Source: an uncultured Eubacteriales bacterium (lineage in GTDB: Bacteria; Bacillota; Clostridia; Oscillospirales; Oscillospiraceae). Taken from it: 36,149 nucleotides of DNA. Shown one piece after another: positions 7,878-16,598 of the stretch (position 1 is its first letter; the number at the start of each line of letters is the position of its first letter). The stretch is from the NCBI GenBank assembly GCA_958402445.1, contig CATXTO010000019.1, positions 1-36,149 on the forward strand, given 5' to 3'. The notes under the pieces were generated by a model. That model was not told the origin of the DNA, did no database searches, and saw only the letters and a list, made by a program, of their open reading frames with translations. The position numbers and the translations under genes were made by a program.

Positions 7878-8885
7878 ATGAGAAAATTTGGAATTCGCGC
7901 TGCTTGCGCAGTGCTTATCATGGTAATTCTCAGTGGTTCGGCCTTGGCCGCGGAGCTCCTGGTACCCGTGGGCCGCACCATCGGTCTGGAGCTGGAGGCC
8001 AACGGCCTGGCGATTGCGGATTTTGACGCGACGCTGGGCGAGAGCGCCAAGAAGGCGGGGCTCAAAACCGGGGACATTTTAATTAAGGTAGACGGCCAGC
8101 CCATAGAAACAGCGGAGGATCTCCAAAAGGCCGTGAGCCAGGCTAAGGGAAACGTCGTACTCACCGTCCGGCGGGGACAGGAGGAGCTGAACATCACCCT
8201 AACCCCTCAGGACACCCAGGACCGGCAGAAACGTCTCGGCATTTACGTCCGCGAAGGGATCGCCGGTGTAGGAACAGTCACCTACTATGACCCAAATTCC
8301 GGCCGTTTCGGCGCCCTGGGACATGGGGTCAGCGACAGTGAGGGCAATCTTTTACCTCTAAAATCCGGAAACGCTTTGGACGCGGAGGTCGTAGCGGTAA
8401 AAAAAGGAAAAGTTGGCGCACCAGGCCAGCTCCGGGGCGCCTTTCAAGAAGACGACATCATTGGCACGCTTTCCGCCAATACAAAATGCGGTATTTTTGG
8501 GACCTCTCCTGCAGGTTGGAAGGGCATCGCTTTGCCTGTTGCGGAAATTTCTGAAATTCATACCGGCTCTGCAACTATTTTGTCCAATGTGAGTGGTACG
8601 GAGGTTCGGGAATATTCTGTGGAAATTTTGAAGGTCTATCCCGGGGAAAAGGCCTGCGGCCGTAATTTGCTGCTGCATGTGACGGACCCCGCGCTGCTGG
8701 AGGCCACGGGCGGTATCGTGCAGGGCATGTCCGGCAGCCCGATTCTCCAGGATGGCCGCTTTATTGGCGCCGTAACCCACGTCCTGGTCAACGATCCCAC
8801 CACCGGCTACGGAATTTTTTTGGAAAACATGCTGCAGGCCGCCAACGGTCAGCTTACCGAGTCCGTAACGCATACCGCTGCTTGA
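7878..8885 (+). CDS. SpoIVB-family serine peptidase (S55) with PDZ domain
   Basis: SpoIVB is a forespore-secreted serine protease that starts pro-sigma-K processing in endospore formation. The 335-residue protein (start at 7878, AAAGGA 8 nt upstream) has an N-terminal membrane/signal segment (about 4-24), a PDZ domain (GLKTGDILIKVDGQPI, about 61-77) and an S55 peptidase domain. The catalytic set is visible: His149 in ALGHGV, Asp270 in VTDPALL and Ser285 in QGMSGSPI; the Asp-Ser spacing of 15 matches B. subtilis SpoIVB. It is shorter than the roughly 425-residue Bacillus protein. In most spore-formers spoIVB is followed by spo0A; here repeats and a convergent operon follow, so this may be a second SpoIVB-like protease. 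No sporulation promoter could be assigned with confidence. Confidence 0.88.
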   Translation: MRKFGIRAACAVLIMVILSGSALAAELLVPVGRTIGLELEANGLAIADFDATLGESAKKAGLKTGDILIKVDGQPIETAEDLQKAVSQAKGNVVLTVRRGQEELNITLTPQDTQDRQKRLGIYVREGIAGVGTVTYYDPNSGRFGALGHGVSDSEGNLLPLKSGNALDAEVVAVKKGKVGAPGQLRGAFQEDDIIGTLSANTKCGIFGTSPAGWKGIALPVAEISEIHTGSATILSNVSGTEVREYSVEILKVYPGEKACGRNLLLHVTDPALLEATGGIVQGMSGSPILQDGRFIGAVTHVLVNDPTTGYGIFLENMLQAANGQLTESVTHTAA

Positions 8886-8941
8886 TTGCGTCAGGGACCG
8901 TAGATTCCCCTTAATTCCTTTGATTCCGGTCGCTCCATGTC

Positions 8942-9062
8942 GGGGCGAGCTGCGCTCGCCCGCGGAACGACCACAGGTCGTTCCCTACAGTCTCCCCATT
9001 AAACCGCACTCTCCTAGGGGCGAGCTGCGCTCGCCCGCGGCATGACCGCAGGTCGTTTCCTA
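8942..9062. repeat. Two hairpin repeat units (about 75-bp period)
   Basis: Two copies (8942-8990 and 9014-9062) of a GGGGCGAGC-TGC-GCTCGCCC palindrome followed by an ACGACC/GGTCGT palindrome and a CTAC edge. Same dispersed family as the other repeat blocks; no gene is present in 8886-9218. Confidence 0.8.
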
Positions 9063-9115
9063 CTTTCCATGGTCAACAGGTACGCCTGACGGCCCTTGGA
9101 GCTTCCAAGTTGTAC

Positions 9116-9146
9116 ATGCCGCCGCATCTGGGGCGGCATGATTTTT
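9116..9146 (+). terminator. Terminator facing the spoIVB-like gene
   Basis: ATGCCGCC (9116-9123) pairs with GGCGGCAT (9132-9139), followed by GATTTTT. It would end transcripts coming from the spoIVB-like gene on the + strand. Confidence 0.7.
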
Positions 9147-9150
9147 AATT

Positions 9151-9188
9151 AAAAATACGGATTCGGGGCGGCAAGCCGCCCCGAATCC
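9151..9188 (-). terminator. Terminator of the cohesin-SLH/subtilase operon
   Basis: A perfect 14-bp GC-rich stem (9159-9172 with 9175-9188) with a 2-nt apex. Read on the minus strand it is followed by GTATTTTT. It lies 31 bp past the subtilase stop codon. Confidence 0.85.
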
Positions 9189-9218
9189 AAAAGGAAGGAA
9201 GAAAAACAGAGAAAGCAA

Positions 9219-12200
9219 TTATTGTAGGAACAGGCCGTTGAGCACAACGCCGGAGCCAATTTCCCCGATGCCAACTATGTCGGCGTCGTTCAAATTGAAT
9301 TGATAGAGAATGGAACCGGAGCCGAGATCGCGAATCGCGTATACCTGGCCGGTATACGGATCCCGGATGAAACCGCGGCCGCTGTCCACATCGCCCCAAC
9401 AGCCCTGCACCAGGGACTGCTGCTCCACGAGCATGTCCTCGCTGTTGAGGTCCACGCGGCACAGGATACCGGATACGAAGCAGTCTACCGCAAAGGCCAT
9501 TCCGTCGATAACCAGAAGGTTGCCGGGCACCCACTCCGTGGAGTTCATAACATCCTCCACCTCGCCGGTGGCCGTATCCACCTCGGCTATCCCGCCATAA
9601 ACCTTATATCCATCCTCGTCCACCGCAAAGTACAGCAGATACAGGGTCCCTGTGGCATCGTCGTAGGACATATCCACCGGGAAATAGGTGCATATAGTCT
9701 CCACAGGAGCTCCCGTCCAATCTGTCGAGGTATAGGTGATGGTCTTTCCATACAGGCCGTCGCTGAGCTTGGTCCTCTGGAAGGTCTCGGTGTCAATGGA
9801 ATAGAAGCGTCCGTCAATGTCGTAGGCATACAGGTCGCTGCCCGTGAACGCGGAGGCCTGGATCTTCTTCTCGTCTGCCGCGTCCTTTCGCAGGACGGTG
9901 ACAGAGGCGTCCTGGGCATTGTAGCGGATCCACTGCCGGTTGGTCTCGTCGTAGGCGTGGAACTGCCTGGGCTGCTGGGTGACCAGAACCTGACAGGTAG
10001 CCGTCACGCCGTTGGAGGCTTTTGCGGTGATATTGGCGGTGCCGGCGCTCACGCCGGTGACCACGCCCTGACTATCCACCGTGGCAACGGAGGTCGAGTC
10101 GGAGGTCCAGGTCAGCTCCTGGTCCACCTTGGCCACGCTGACGGGCAGAACCACAGCATTGAGGCTGACGGTCTGGCCCACGACCACTGTGTTTTTCTCA
10201 AATAGCGCAATTTTTTCCGGGGAAATCGAAGTCGGCACGGTGGGCTCGGTCTCCGGCACGGTGAACAGAGCCGATACCTGGCCGCCGGAGGCGCCGACCA
10301 TACCCAGCGATGTGGTCACACCCGTGTCCAGGTCCACCAGACGCAGGCTGCTGCGGTTGGTGGCGTCTACCTGGGTCCAATAGACATTCCCAGTGTTGTA
10401 ATCATAGGTCATGCTCTGGGCATAATGGGCCGTGACGCCTGTGCTGCCCACCAGGGTGGCTTCACCGGTAAGCTTGTCGAGCTGATACAGATCACCCGCC
10501 TCGTCGATGCCGTAGAGCTTGCCCTCGTCGGTGGCGCAAAGCGTGATCAGGTTCTTGCCCGATTCCGCGATTGGTGTAATTTCACCCGTAGTTAGGTTCA
10601 TCTGCCCCAGGGCACCCTTGTAAACGCCGCCGGAAATCATGACGTACATGGCGCCAGTGGTGTAATCGAAGGCCATGTCGCAGACCCCATAGTCCGCTTT
10701 CGCCAGGACCTCGTAGGTGTAGTCCGCCGGATTCACCTTCAGGACCTGATGCTTATAGTTGTAGGAGGCGTCGCCCTGCCCCACTGCGTAAACGTAGCCG
10801 TCATAGTACGCGCCGGCAGTTACGGTGAAGGGGAACGCACTGGCGTCCAGGGTCGTAGCGGTCTCCGGGGCCGTATCCGGGATGGAAATCCACAGATCGC
10901 CGGCGTAGAGGAAGTCCGACATCAGGAAGCCATAGAGATTCCCTGTGGATTTGGTCACCTGAATCGGTGCGACCAGCTCCTGCTCCCAGCCCCGCACACT
11001 GACCATCAGCTGGGTGACGCCGGGCTTGACGCCGGTGATCACGCCGTTTTGGTCCACAGTGGCAACGGTGGGATCCGCAGTGGAATAGGTGGCGTGGGCG
11101 CTGGCGTTCCAGGGCAGCGCGCTGAGGGAAGCGGAGGTCGTGCCCCCGGCCAGCAACAGATAGCTTCTGGGAATGCTGACATCTGTGACCGCCACGTCAG
11201 GCACTTGAGGTTCCGCCTCGGGCTGCGCCACCAGGCACATGCTAACCATTCCGCCCTTGCCGATGGTGCCGACGGAAATGGCGTTGACCTGCTCCAGATC
11301 GGAAGGATCCAGCCAGACCAGCTGGCCGTCCGCGGAGTTGGCCCAGAAGAGACCTTCATTCTCCTGGCTGTAAACCAGAGAGGAGAAATCGTAGAGATCA
11401 TAGCCGTTGATTACGCCGACCTCCGGCGCAGAGACCGTGTCGCCCGTCACCGTAAATTTCACAAGCGTGGTGGCGTAGGTCTCGGCATCCATACCGACAA
11501 AGTAGAAATTGCCGTCATAGTCAATGGCCATACCGCCCACGGGCTGACCATAGACCATGGGGTCCAGTTCCTCCACCCGGGCCAGTTCGCCGGTAGACGG
11601 ATTCACCCGCACCAGGTAGAAGAAGGAATCCCAGCCCTGGGTGACGTACTCCAGGCCGTACAGGTAACCGTCCTTGTAATTGAAGGCCATGGCGATGACC
11701 ATAGAGTTGGCGGAGCCCAGCTTGGCGCCCTGCAGGGTCTGCGCGTCCAGCTTATAGAAGCCGCCGCTGTAATCAAACGTGTAAATCGAGCCGTCCCGGT
11801 AGGCGGCGGACAGGAAGGTGGCGGAACCGTCGATGGCATCCTCCACATAGGTGGGATGCTCCGTGTCTGCGACGTTTTCCAGCCGGAACCAAGCCATGCC
11901 CTCTCCCACGTCAAAGCCGGTCAAAGAGCCGCTGAACGCACTGACCTGCACGGTGCAGGTGGCTTTGAGCGCGCCGTCCGCGCTGGCCACGGTGATCTCC
12001 GCGCTGCCCGCGGACAGGGCAGTCAGCACGCCGTTTTCCACCTGGACCACACTGGGTTCCGAGCTGGTCCAAGTCAGCTCCGGCAGGGCGCTGTAATAGG
12101 GCACCGGCCGGCACAGGAGCTTTCCGGTCCTGCCCACGGATAGATATAAGCTGTCCTCAGAGAGCCACAGGCCCGTGTTCTCCGCCTCGGCGGGGAACAG

Positions 12201-15200
12201 GGCTTCTTCAGACCGGTAGGGCTTGAACAGGCCGGTCATCTCGCCGTTGTGCTGCACGTCGGACACCTTGGTGAGTTCGCCGGTATTTTTGTCCACCCGG
12301 TAGAAGGCGCTGGCGCCGGTATAACCCTGATAGGCGGACCAATACAACTCGTCGGTCTCGTGGTCCACGGTCATGGACTGGCCGTACTGGGGCGCATAGT
12401 CCGTCTGCCCCACCAGCGTGGCCGCGGCGGTTTGCTTGTTCACCGTGTATAGAGCGCCGGTGGAGTAATCGATGGTGTACAGAACCCCAGCGTTATCACA
12501 GGCCAGGGTCACGCCCTGGGCGGTATCGCTGCGGATACCAGTCACCGCGCCTACGTCCGTCACGGCCCCGGTGAGATAATTGATTTTGACCAGATGGCCG
12601 CCGGCGCCGGCCTCCAGCTCGTCGGTCAGACAGTAAAGAGTTTTGGTTGTGTAGTCAAAGGCCATATCCAGAGCCGGATATACCTGGCCGTCCAGCTCCA
12701 GGGTTCCCAGCGTCATCCGGTTCCAGTCGCCGGCCTTCATAACGAAGATCTGGCTATTTTCGTCCACGCCGATCACAAAGCCGCCCACATATTCCGCAGC
12801 GGAAACACCGGCCTTGCCGGTATCATAAGCGGATTCGTGCATCAGCATGCTATCGGCGCTTTCAAAGGAGTACCAGCCGTTGTAAGCTGTGGTGGCGTAA
12901 TTGTAATTTCCGACCGGAACCACGCTGTACATGCGGTAGCCGTAGAAGGCGTCGAATTTTACGTTGTTTTCGCCGGAGAACGAGATCTCATAATAGGTCT
13001 CGTTGCAGGCGTAATCGCAGACCGCCAGGGTAAAGGTGGAATCATAATCGGTCACGTCAATCGAGACCAGGGTTTTCTTACCCGGCTCCACCTGCACGGG
13101 GATATATTCGATGGGTTCGCCGGCCTGGGTCAGCGTAACGACGGCGGCGATGGCCTGATTGTCCGAAACGTAGAATTCCAGACGGCGGCCGTCCGCGTAG
13201 GGGTTGTACAGGTAGGCGATCTCATCCGTGTACAGCTGCGGGGCCTCGTTGTCGATGGTTACGGGAACGGTGATCTGCTCATCGGCCTTGTCGTCCCCAT
13301 CGTCCAGGTAGCCGGTGATGGTCAGCTCCAGCTTGGTATTGTTGGGCAGGGGCTGGCCGCTGGCGTCCTGGAACTTAAACTGCGTGGAGATATTCTGACT
13401 GTAAACAAAGGGGATGCAGATGCCCGCCGCATTGTTGTAGTAGCTCTTGCGGGCGTAATTGGCCTGGGCGCTGAAGTATTCCTCGCCGGTGGCCGGGTTG
13501 GTCCAGGTGAAGTCCAGCATCTTGGCGCTACGCAGCATGCCCAGGTATATCTCAGACACGCTGTCCACATACCCGTCCCCATTGGGGGACACCATGTTGT
13601 GGCTGGGGTCATAGGGCTCCAGGATGTAGGGGTTCAGGCCCAGATTCGAGCTGGAAGCTCCGAACTCCGTGAACAGGACGTTGGGATACCGGTTGTACTC
13701 CAGCTCGTCCTGGCTCTCGTAGTACCAGCCGCTGTCGAAGATGCGGGCGTCGCTCCAGTCGCCGTAGAAGGCCAGGAAGGGAAGGCTCAGGTCTACGCCG
13801 CCCTTGTCCTGGGCATAGCAGCGGACAAAGCCGTCCACATACATGCCGTTCTCATAGTAGGCGTCCAGATACGCTTTATCCTCCGCCGTCAGGGTCATGC
13901 TGACTGTGACGGTGACGGAGCCCTTGGCGGGCACTTCCACCATGGTCAGTTCAGCCAGGCCCTCGGTGATCTTTACGTACAGAAGCTGCACGTCGGCCGT
14001 GTCCAGCAGGCCGTCGCCGTTGAGGTCAAAAGCCTTCTGGGTCGCTTCGCTGAGCTCCTCCAGACCGTTGACGCCGTCCAGCAGGTACTGCACGTCGTTC
14101 AGGTCCACCTTGCCGTCGCCGTTGGCGTCGTAGGACAGGGGCAGGGACCGTTTCTGGGTGCCGAACTGCATCTGCGCGTCCAGCTGGCGGGAGGTCTCGC
14201 CCATAAAGGTGTAGCCCTGGGCCTCGTAGGTCAGGTCCGCCTGGTCGGTGAGGACCGAGCCATCTAAGGCGTAGGTCAGAGGCTGATCGGTCAGATTGTT
14301 AATCTCAAAGGAGAAGGTATACGCGCCCTTGCGGCTGTTGTCGTCCCCCAGAGAGACCTTGGGCGTACCGCCGTTCACGGTGAGATAAGCCGGAGAGGTC
14401 ACGGCGTCATAGACATTCGCCGAGCCGGCGCCCTGCTTTCGGGGAGAGTAGAAAACGCCGGAGCCCTCCACCACAGGCTTGGAGGTGCTCATAATCAGAG
14501 CCTCCGCGATGGTGTGGGTCTGGGCCTCTGTAAGGTTGTAGGTGTCCCGCAGGTACTGCAGCACCAGGGCGCTCATGCCCGCGATATGGGGCGAGGCCAT
14601 GGAGGTGCCGCTCATCATACCGAATTTTCCGTTATTCAGCGTGGAATAAATCTGTCCGCCGGGCGCCGTCACGTCAGGCACCAGCTCCAGATTGGGCGAC
14701 ACGCCCCAGGAGGAGAAGTCGCTCATGGTGCCGCTTGCGGGATTGGGGACGACCACCATGTCGTCTGCGGGCATGACCTCCAGGGTCCCCACGCCGTCTT
14801 TGGCGTTGGCGGCAAGCAGCTCGCCGCCGGCCTTGGTCACGGCCACGTTGGGCAGCACGCCCGCGTCCTGCATGTTCAGCAGGGCCTCGTCCACGTTGTC
14901 ATAGACGATACAGGCAATCGCGCCGGCGTTGTAGGCGTTCTCCTGCTTTTCCGTAAAGGACAGGTCGCCCCGGGAGATCACCGCGATCCGGCCGGTGACC
15001 GCCAAGCCCTCAAAATCGGACGGGGCGCCCAGACCGGGGATCATGATGTACTCCAGCTTTTTGCCGGTCAGAGAGGTGAAGGCCGTGGCCGCCACATCCG
15101 AGAAAGGCACCTGCTCGCCGCCCACCATCAGGTAGTTGGCCTTTAGGGAGCCGTTCTCCAGGCTGGCCACCACCGTGGTGCCGGTATAGGAGGCCGGAGA

Positions 15201-16580
15201 GGACACGATTCCGTTGTCCGGGTCCTGGGTCAGGTTGGTGTTGGTGCCATAGCCGTTCATATAGGCCGCGGAATAGCTGTTGCCCGCGGAAATGGCTACC
15301 ACCATATCGCTGCGCTCAATGGTCTCAAAAATTTCATCAATATACGCCGACTCGCTGGAGAAGCCCGCGGGAGAACCCAGGCTCATATTCACCGCGTCCA
15401 CATTGAGCCGGAAGCAGTCCTCCAGGGAGGCCAGGATGTCGTCAAAATAAGCGCCGCCGTTCATGCCGAAGACTTTCATAATACAAAGCTGCGCGTCCGG
15501 GGCCACGCCGACGGCGTCGGTGCCCTCGGTCTTGTTGGCCGCCACAATGCCGGCCACGTGGGTACCGTGGTCGCCCTGCCCGTCCTTATCGTGGGTGACG
15601 TCCAGGCTGGCGTCCACATAGTTGAACGCGTAGGGGACCTTTGCGCTGCGGTACAAATTGTCCACGCTGAGCTTGACCGCATTGCTCTGGGTATAGGCGG
15701 TATACGCGTTCAGAGATTCCAGAACGCCGGCAATCTCCGCCTTGGCCAGAGAGGTATCCGTGGTCTCCGGCTCCGCGGCGAAGGAGGGATGGTCCAGATC
15801 CAGACCCGTATCCACCACGGCCACCCGCATGCCTACGCCGGTGTAGCCGGTCTCCTGCCAGGTCTGGGCGGAGCCGAAGCTGCCGGAGGTGGCGTATGTA
15901 AAGGGCTCGGCCACCTCGCCGCCTTGGACCTGGTCCTCCGGGACATCATATACCGGAGCCACAAAGGCGGTTTTTACCCCTTCCAGGTTCTGGATTTCCT
16001 CCAGAGCTCCGTAGGGCGCCTCAATGGCAAGGCCGCTGATGGCCACGTTGTAATGATATTTGACCTCCAGGGTCTCGCCTTCCAGGACCTCGGTCTCGAT
16101 GGTCCGGGCCAGGGCGTCCTGCTGCTCCCGCAGGGACTGAACCTTATTTGTTACCTTCTGCCCGCTGCCGGCAATGTCGGCCACGGAGCAGCCCTGCTCC
16201 AGCAGAGACTTGCTCTCCAGCACCACAATGATGCGGACGGTCTCATCGGCGGAATACAGGTCTTCCACCTCTTCTGACTGGGTGGGGTCCTGCTTGAGGT
16301 CCACGCCGGGGTTTTCCATGGGCTTGGCCGTCACGGAGCCGGCCTCCTGCTCGTCAGCCTGCTGGGGACGGTTGGCATCAAGAGCCTCCGCTACGTCCGA
16401 CACAGGGGATTTCAGCTCGTGACGCTCCGTCTTTTCAGACTTAGTATCGTTGGGCAAAAGGCCCAGGCTGGAGCTCGGGTCCACTGTCTGGGTCTCCGCG
16501 GCCAAGGCCGACAGGGGCGCCAGGGTGAACACCAGACACAGAGCCAGCAGGAGGGAAAGAACGCGATTTCTAATTTTCAT
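9219..16580 (-). CDS. Giant secreted subtilisin-like protease with internal dockerin
   Basis: Secreted S8 serine protease of 2453 residues. Order seen: signal peptide (1-28, cut after ALAA), propeptide-like region (about 110-215), catalytic domain with Asp257 (VAVVDTGLD), His338 (GDHGTHVAG), oxyanion Asn434 (SAGN) and Ser660 (SGTSMASPH), a PA-type insert (about 500-600) between Asn and Ser, a beta-sandwich (about 730-815), a duplicated Ca-binding module resembling a type I dockerin (817-872), further Ig/Fn3-like segments (about 880-1210), then four propeller-like blocks (about 1215-1455, 1550-1785, 1880-2108, 2205-2453) alternating with three BIG2 domains (about 1460-1547, 1798-1875, 2115-2200). 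No LPxTG, SLH or transmembrane anchor is seen at the C-terminus. GGAGG lies 8 nt before the ATG. It is the second gene of the operon, 18 bp after the cohesin-SLH gene. Protease and signal peptide are certain; substrate is unknown. Confidence 0.93.
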   Translation of the reverse strand: MKIRNRVLSLLLALCLVFTLAPLSALAAETQTVDPSSSLGLLPNDTKSEKTERHELKSPVSDVAEALDANRPQQADEQEAGSVTAKPMENPGVDLKQDPTQSEEVEDLYSADETVRIIVVLESKSLLEQGCSVADIAGSGQKVTNKVQSLREQQDALARTIETEVLEGETLEVKYHYNVAISGLAIEAPYGALEEIQNLEGVKTAFVAPVYDVPEDQVQGGEVAEPFTYATSGSFGSAQTWQETGYTGVGMRVAVVDTGLDLDHPSFAAEPETTDTSLAKAEIAGVLESLNAYTAYTQSNAVKLSVDNLYRSAKVPYAFNYVDASLDVTHDKDGQGDHGTHVAGIVAANKTEGTDAVGVAPDAQLCIMKVFGMNGGAYFDDILASLEDCFRLNVDAVNMSLGSPAGFSSESAYIDEIFETIERSDMVVAISAGNSYSAAYMNGYGTNTNLTQDPDNGIVSSPASYTGTTVVASLENGSLKANYLMVGGEQVPFSDVAATAFTSLTGKKLEYIMIPGLGAPSDFEGLAVTGRIAVISRGDLSFTEKQENAYNAGAIACIVYDNVDEALLNMQDAGVLPNVAVTKAGGELLAANAKDGVGTLEVMPADDMVVVPNPASGTMSDFSSWGVSPNLELVPDVTAPGGQIYSTLNNGKFGMMSGTSMASPHIAGMSALVLQYLRDTYNLTEAQTHTIAEALIMSTSKPVVEGSGVFYSPRKQGAGSANVYDAVTSPAYLTVNGGTPKVSLGDDNSRKGAYTFSFEINNLTDQPLTYALDGSVLTDQADLTYEAQGYTFMGETSRQLDAQMQFGTQKRSLPLSYDANGDGKVDLNDVQYLLDGVNGLEELSEATQKAFDLNGDGLLDTADVQLLYVKITEGLAELTMVEVPAKGSVTVTVSMTLTAEDKAYLDAYYENGMYVDGFVRCYAQDKGGVDLSLPFLAFYGDWSDARIFDSGWYYESQDELEYNRYPNVLFTEFGASSSNLGLNPYILEPYDPSHNMVSPNGDGYVDSVSEIYLGMLRSAKMLDFTWTNPATGEEYFSAQANYARKSYYNNAAGICIPFVYSQNISTQFKFQDASGQPLPNNTKLELTITGYLDDGDDKADEQITVPVTIDNEAPQLYTDEIAYLYNPYADGRRLEFYVSDNQAIAAVVTLTQAGEPIEYIPVQVEPGKKTLVSIDVTDYDSTFTLAVCDYACNETYYEISFSGENNVKFDAFYGYRMYSVVPVGNYNYATTAYNGWYSFESADSMLMHESAYDTGKAGVSAAEYVGGFVIGVDENSQIFVMKAGDWNRMTLGTLELDGQVYPALDMAFDYTTKTLYCLTDELEAGAGGHLVKINYLTGAVTDVGAVTGIRSDTAQGVTLACDNAGVLYTIDYSTGALYTVNKQTAAATLVGQTDYAPQYGQSMTVDHETDELYWSAYQGYTGASAFYRVDKNTGELTKVSDVQHNGEMTGLFKPYRSEEALFPAEAENTGLWLSEDSLYLSVGRTGKLLCRPVPYYSALPELTWTSSEPSVVQVENGVLTALSAGSAEITVASADGALKATCTVQVSAFSGSLTGFDVGEGMAWFRLENVADTEHPTYVEDAIDGSATFLSAAYRDGSIYTFDYSGGFYKLDAQTLQGAKLGSANSMVIAMAFNYKDGYLYGLEYVTQGWDSFFYLVRVNPSTGELARVEELDPMVYGQPVGGMAIDYDGNFYFVGMDAETYATTLVKFTVTGDTVSAPEVGVINGYDLYDFSSLVYSQENEGLFWANSADGQLVWLDPSDLEQVNAISVGTIGKGGMVSMCLVAQPEAEPQVPDVAVTDVSIPRSYLLLAGGTTSASLSALPWNASAHATYSTADPTVATVDQNGVITGVKPGVTQLMVSVRGWEQELVAPIQVTKSTGNLYGFLMSDFLYAGDLWISIPDTAPETATTLDASAFPFTVTAGAYYDGYVYAVGQGDASYNYKHQVLKVNPADYTYEVLAKADYGVCDMAFDYTTGAMYVMISGGVYKGALGQMNLTTGEITPIAESGKNLITLCATDEGKLYGIDEAGDLYQLDKLTGEATLVGSTGVTAHYAQSMTYDYNTGNVYWTQVDATNRSSLRLVDLDTGVTTSLGMVGASGGQVSALFTVPETEPTVPTSISPEKIALFEKNTVVVGQTVSLNAVVLPVSVAKVDQELTWTSDSTSVATVDSQGVVTGVSAGTANITAKASNGVTATCQVLVTQQPRQFHAYDETNRQWIRYNAQDASVTVLRKDAADEKKIQASAFTGSDLYAYDIDGRFYSIDTETFQRTKLSDGLYGKTITYTSTDWTGAPVETICTYFPVDMSYDDATGTLYLLYFAVDEDGYKVYGGIAEVDTATGEVEDVMNSTEWVPGNLLVIDGMAFAVDCFVSGILCRVDLNSEDMLVEQQSLVQGCWGDVDSGRGFIRDPYTGQVYAIRDLGSGSILYQFNLNDADIVGIGEIGSGVVLNGLFLQ
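13965..14132 (-). other. Dockerin-like domain (residues 817-872) in the subtilase
   Basis: Two F-hand calcium loops, DANGDGKVDLND (from D818) and DLNGDGLLDTAD (from D852), start 34 residues apart, the register of type I dockerins. Ca ligand positions 1, 3, 5, 9 and 12 are all Asp or Asn in both loops. Positions 10-11, which set cohesin preference in studied dockerins, are L-N and T-A. The helix between them (EATQKAFDLNGDG) also fits. Its interior position is unusual, as dockerins are mostly C-terminal. Confidence 0.8.
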
Positions 16581-16598
16581 ACTTCATTCCTCCTACGC

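Noticed and set aside
10749..14267. Long reading frames on the + strand opposite the subtilase (464 and 557 codons)
   Set aside because: They are antisense shadows of a high-GC gene with clear signal peptide, catalytic triad and promoter. Their products match no family I know.
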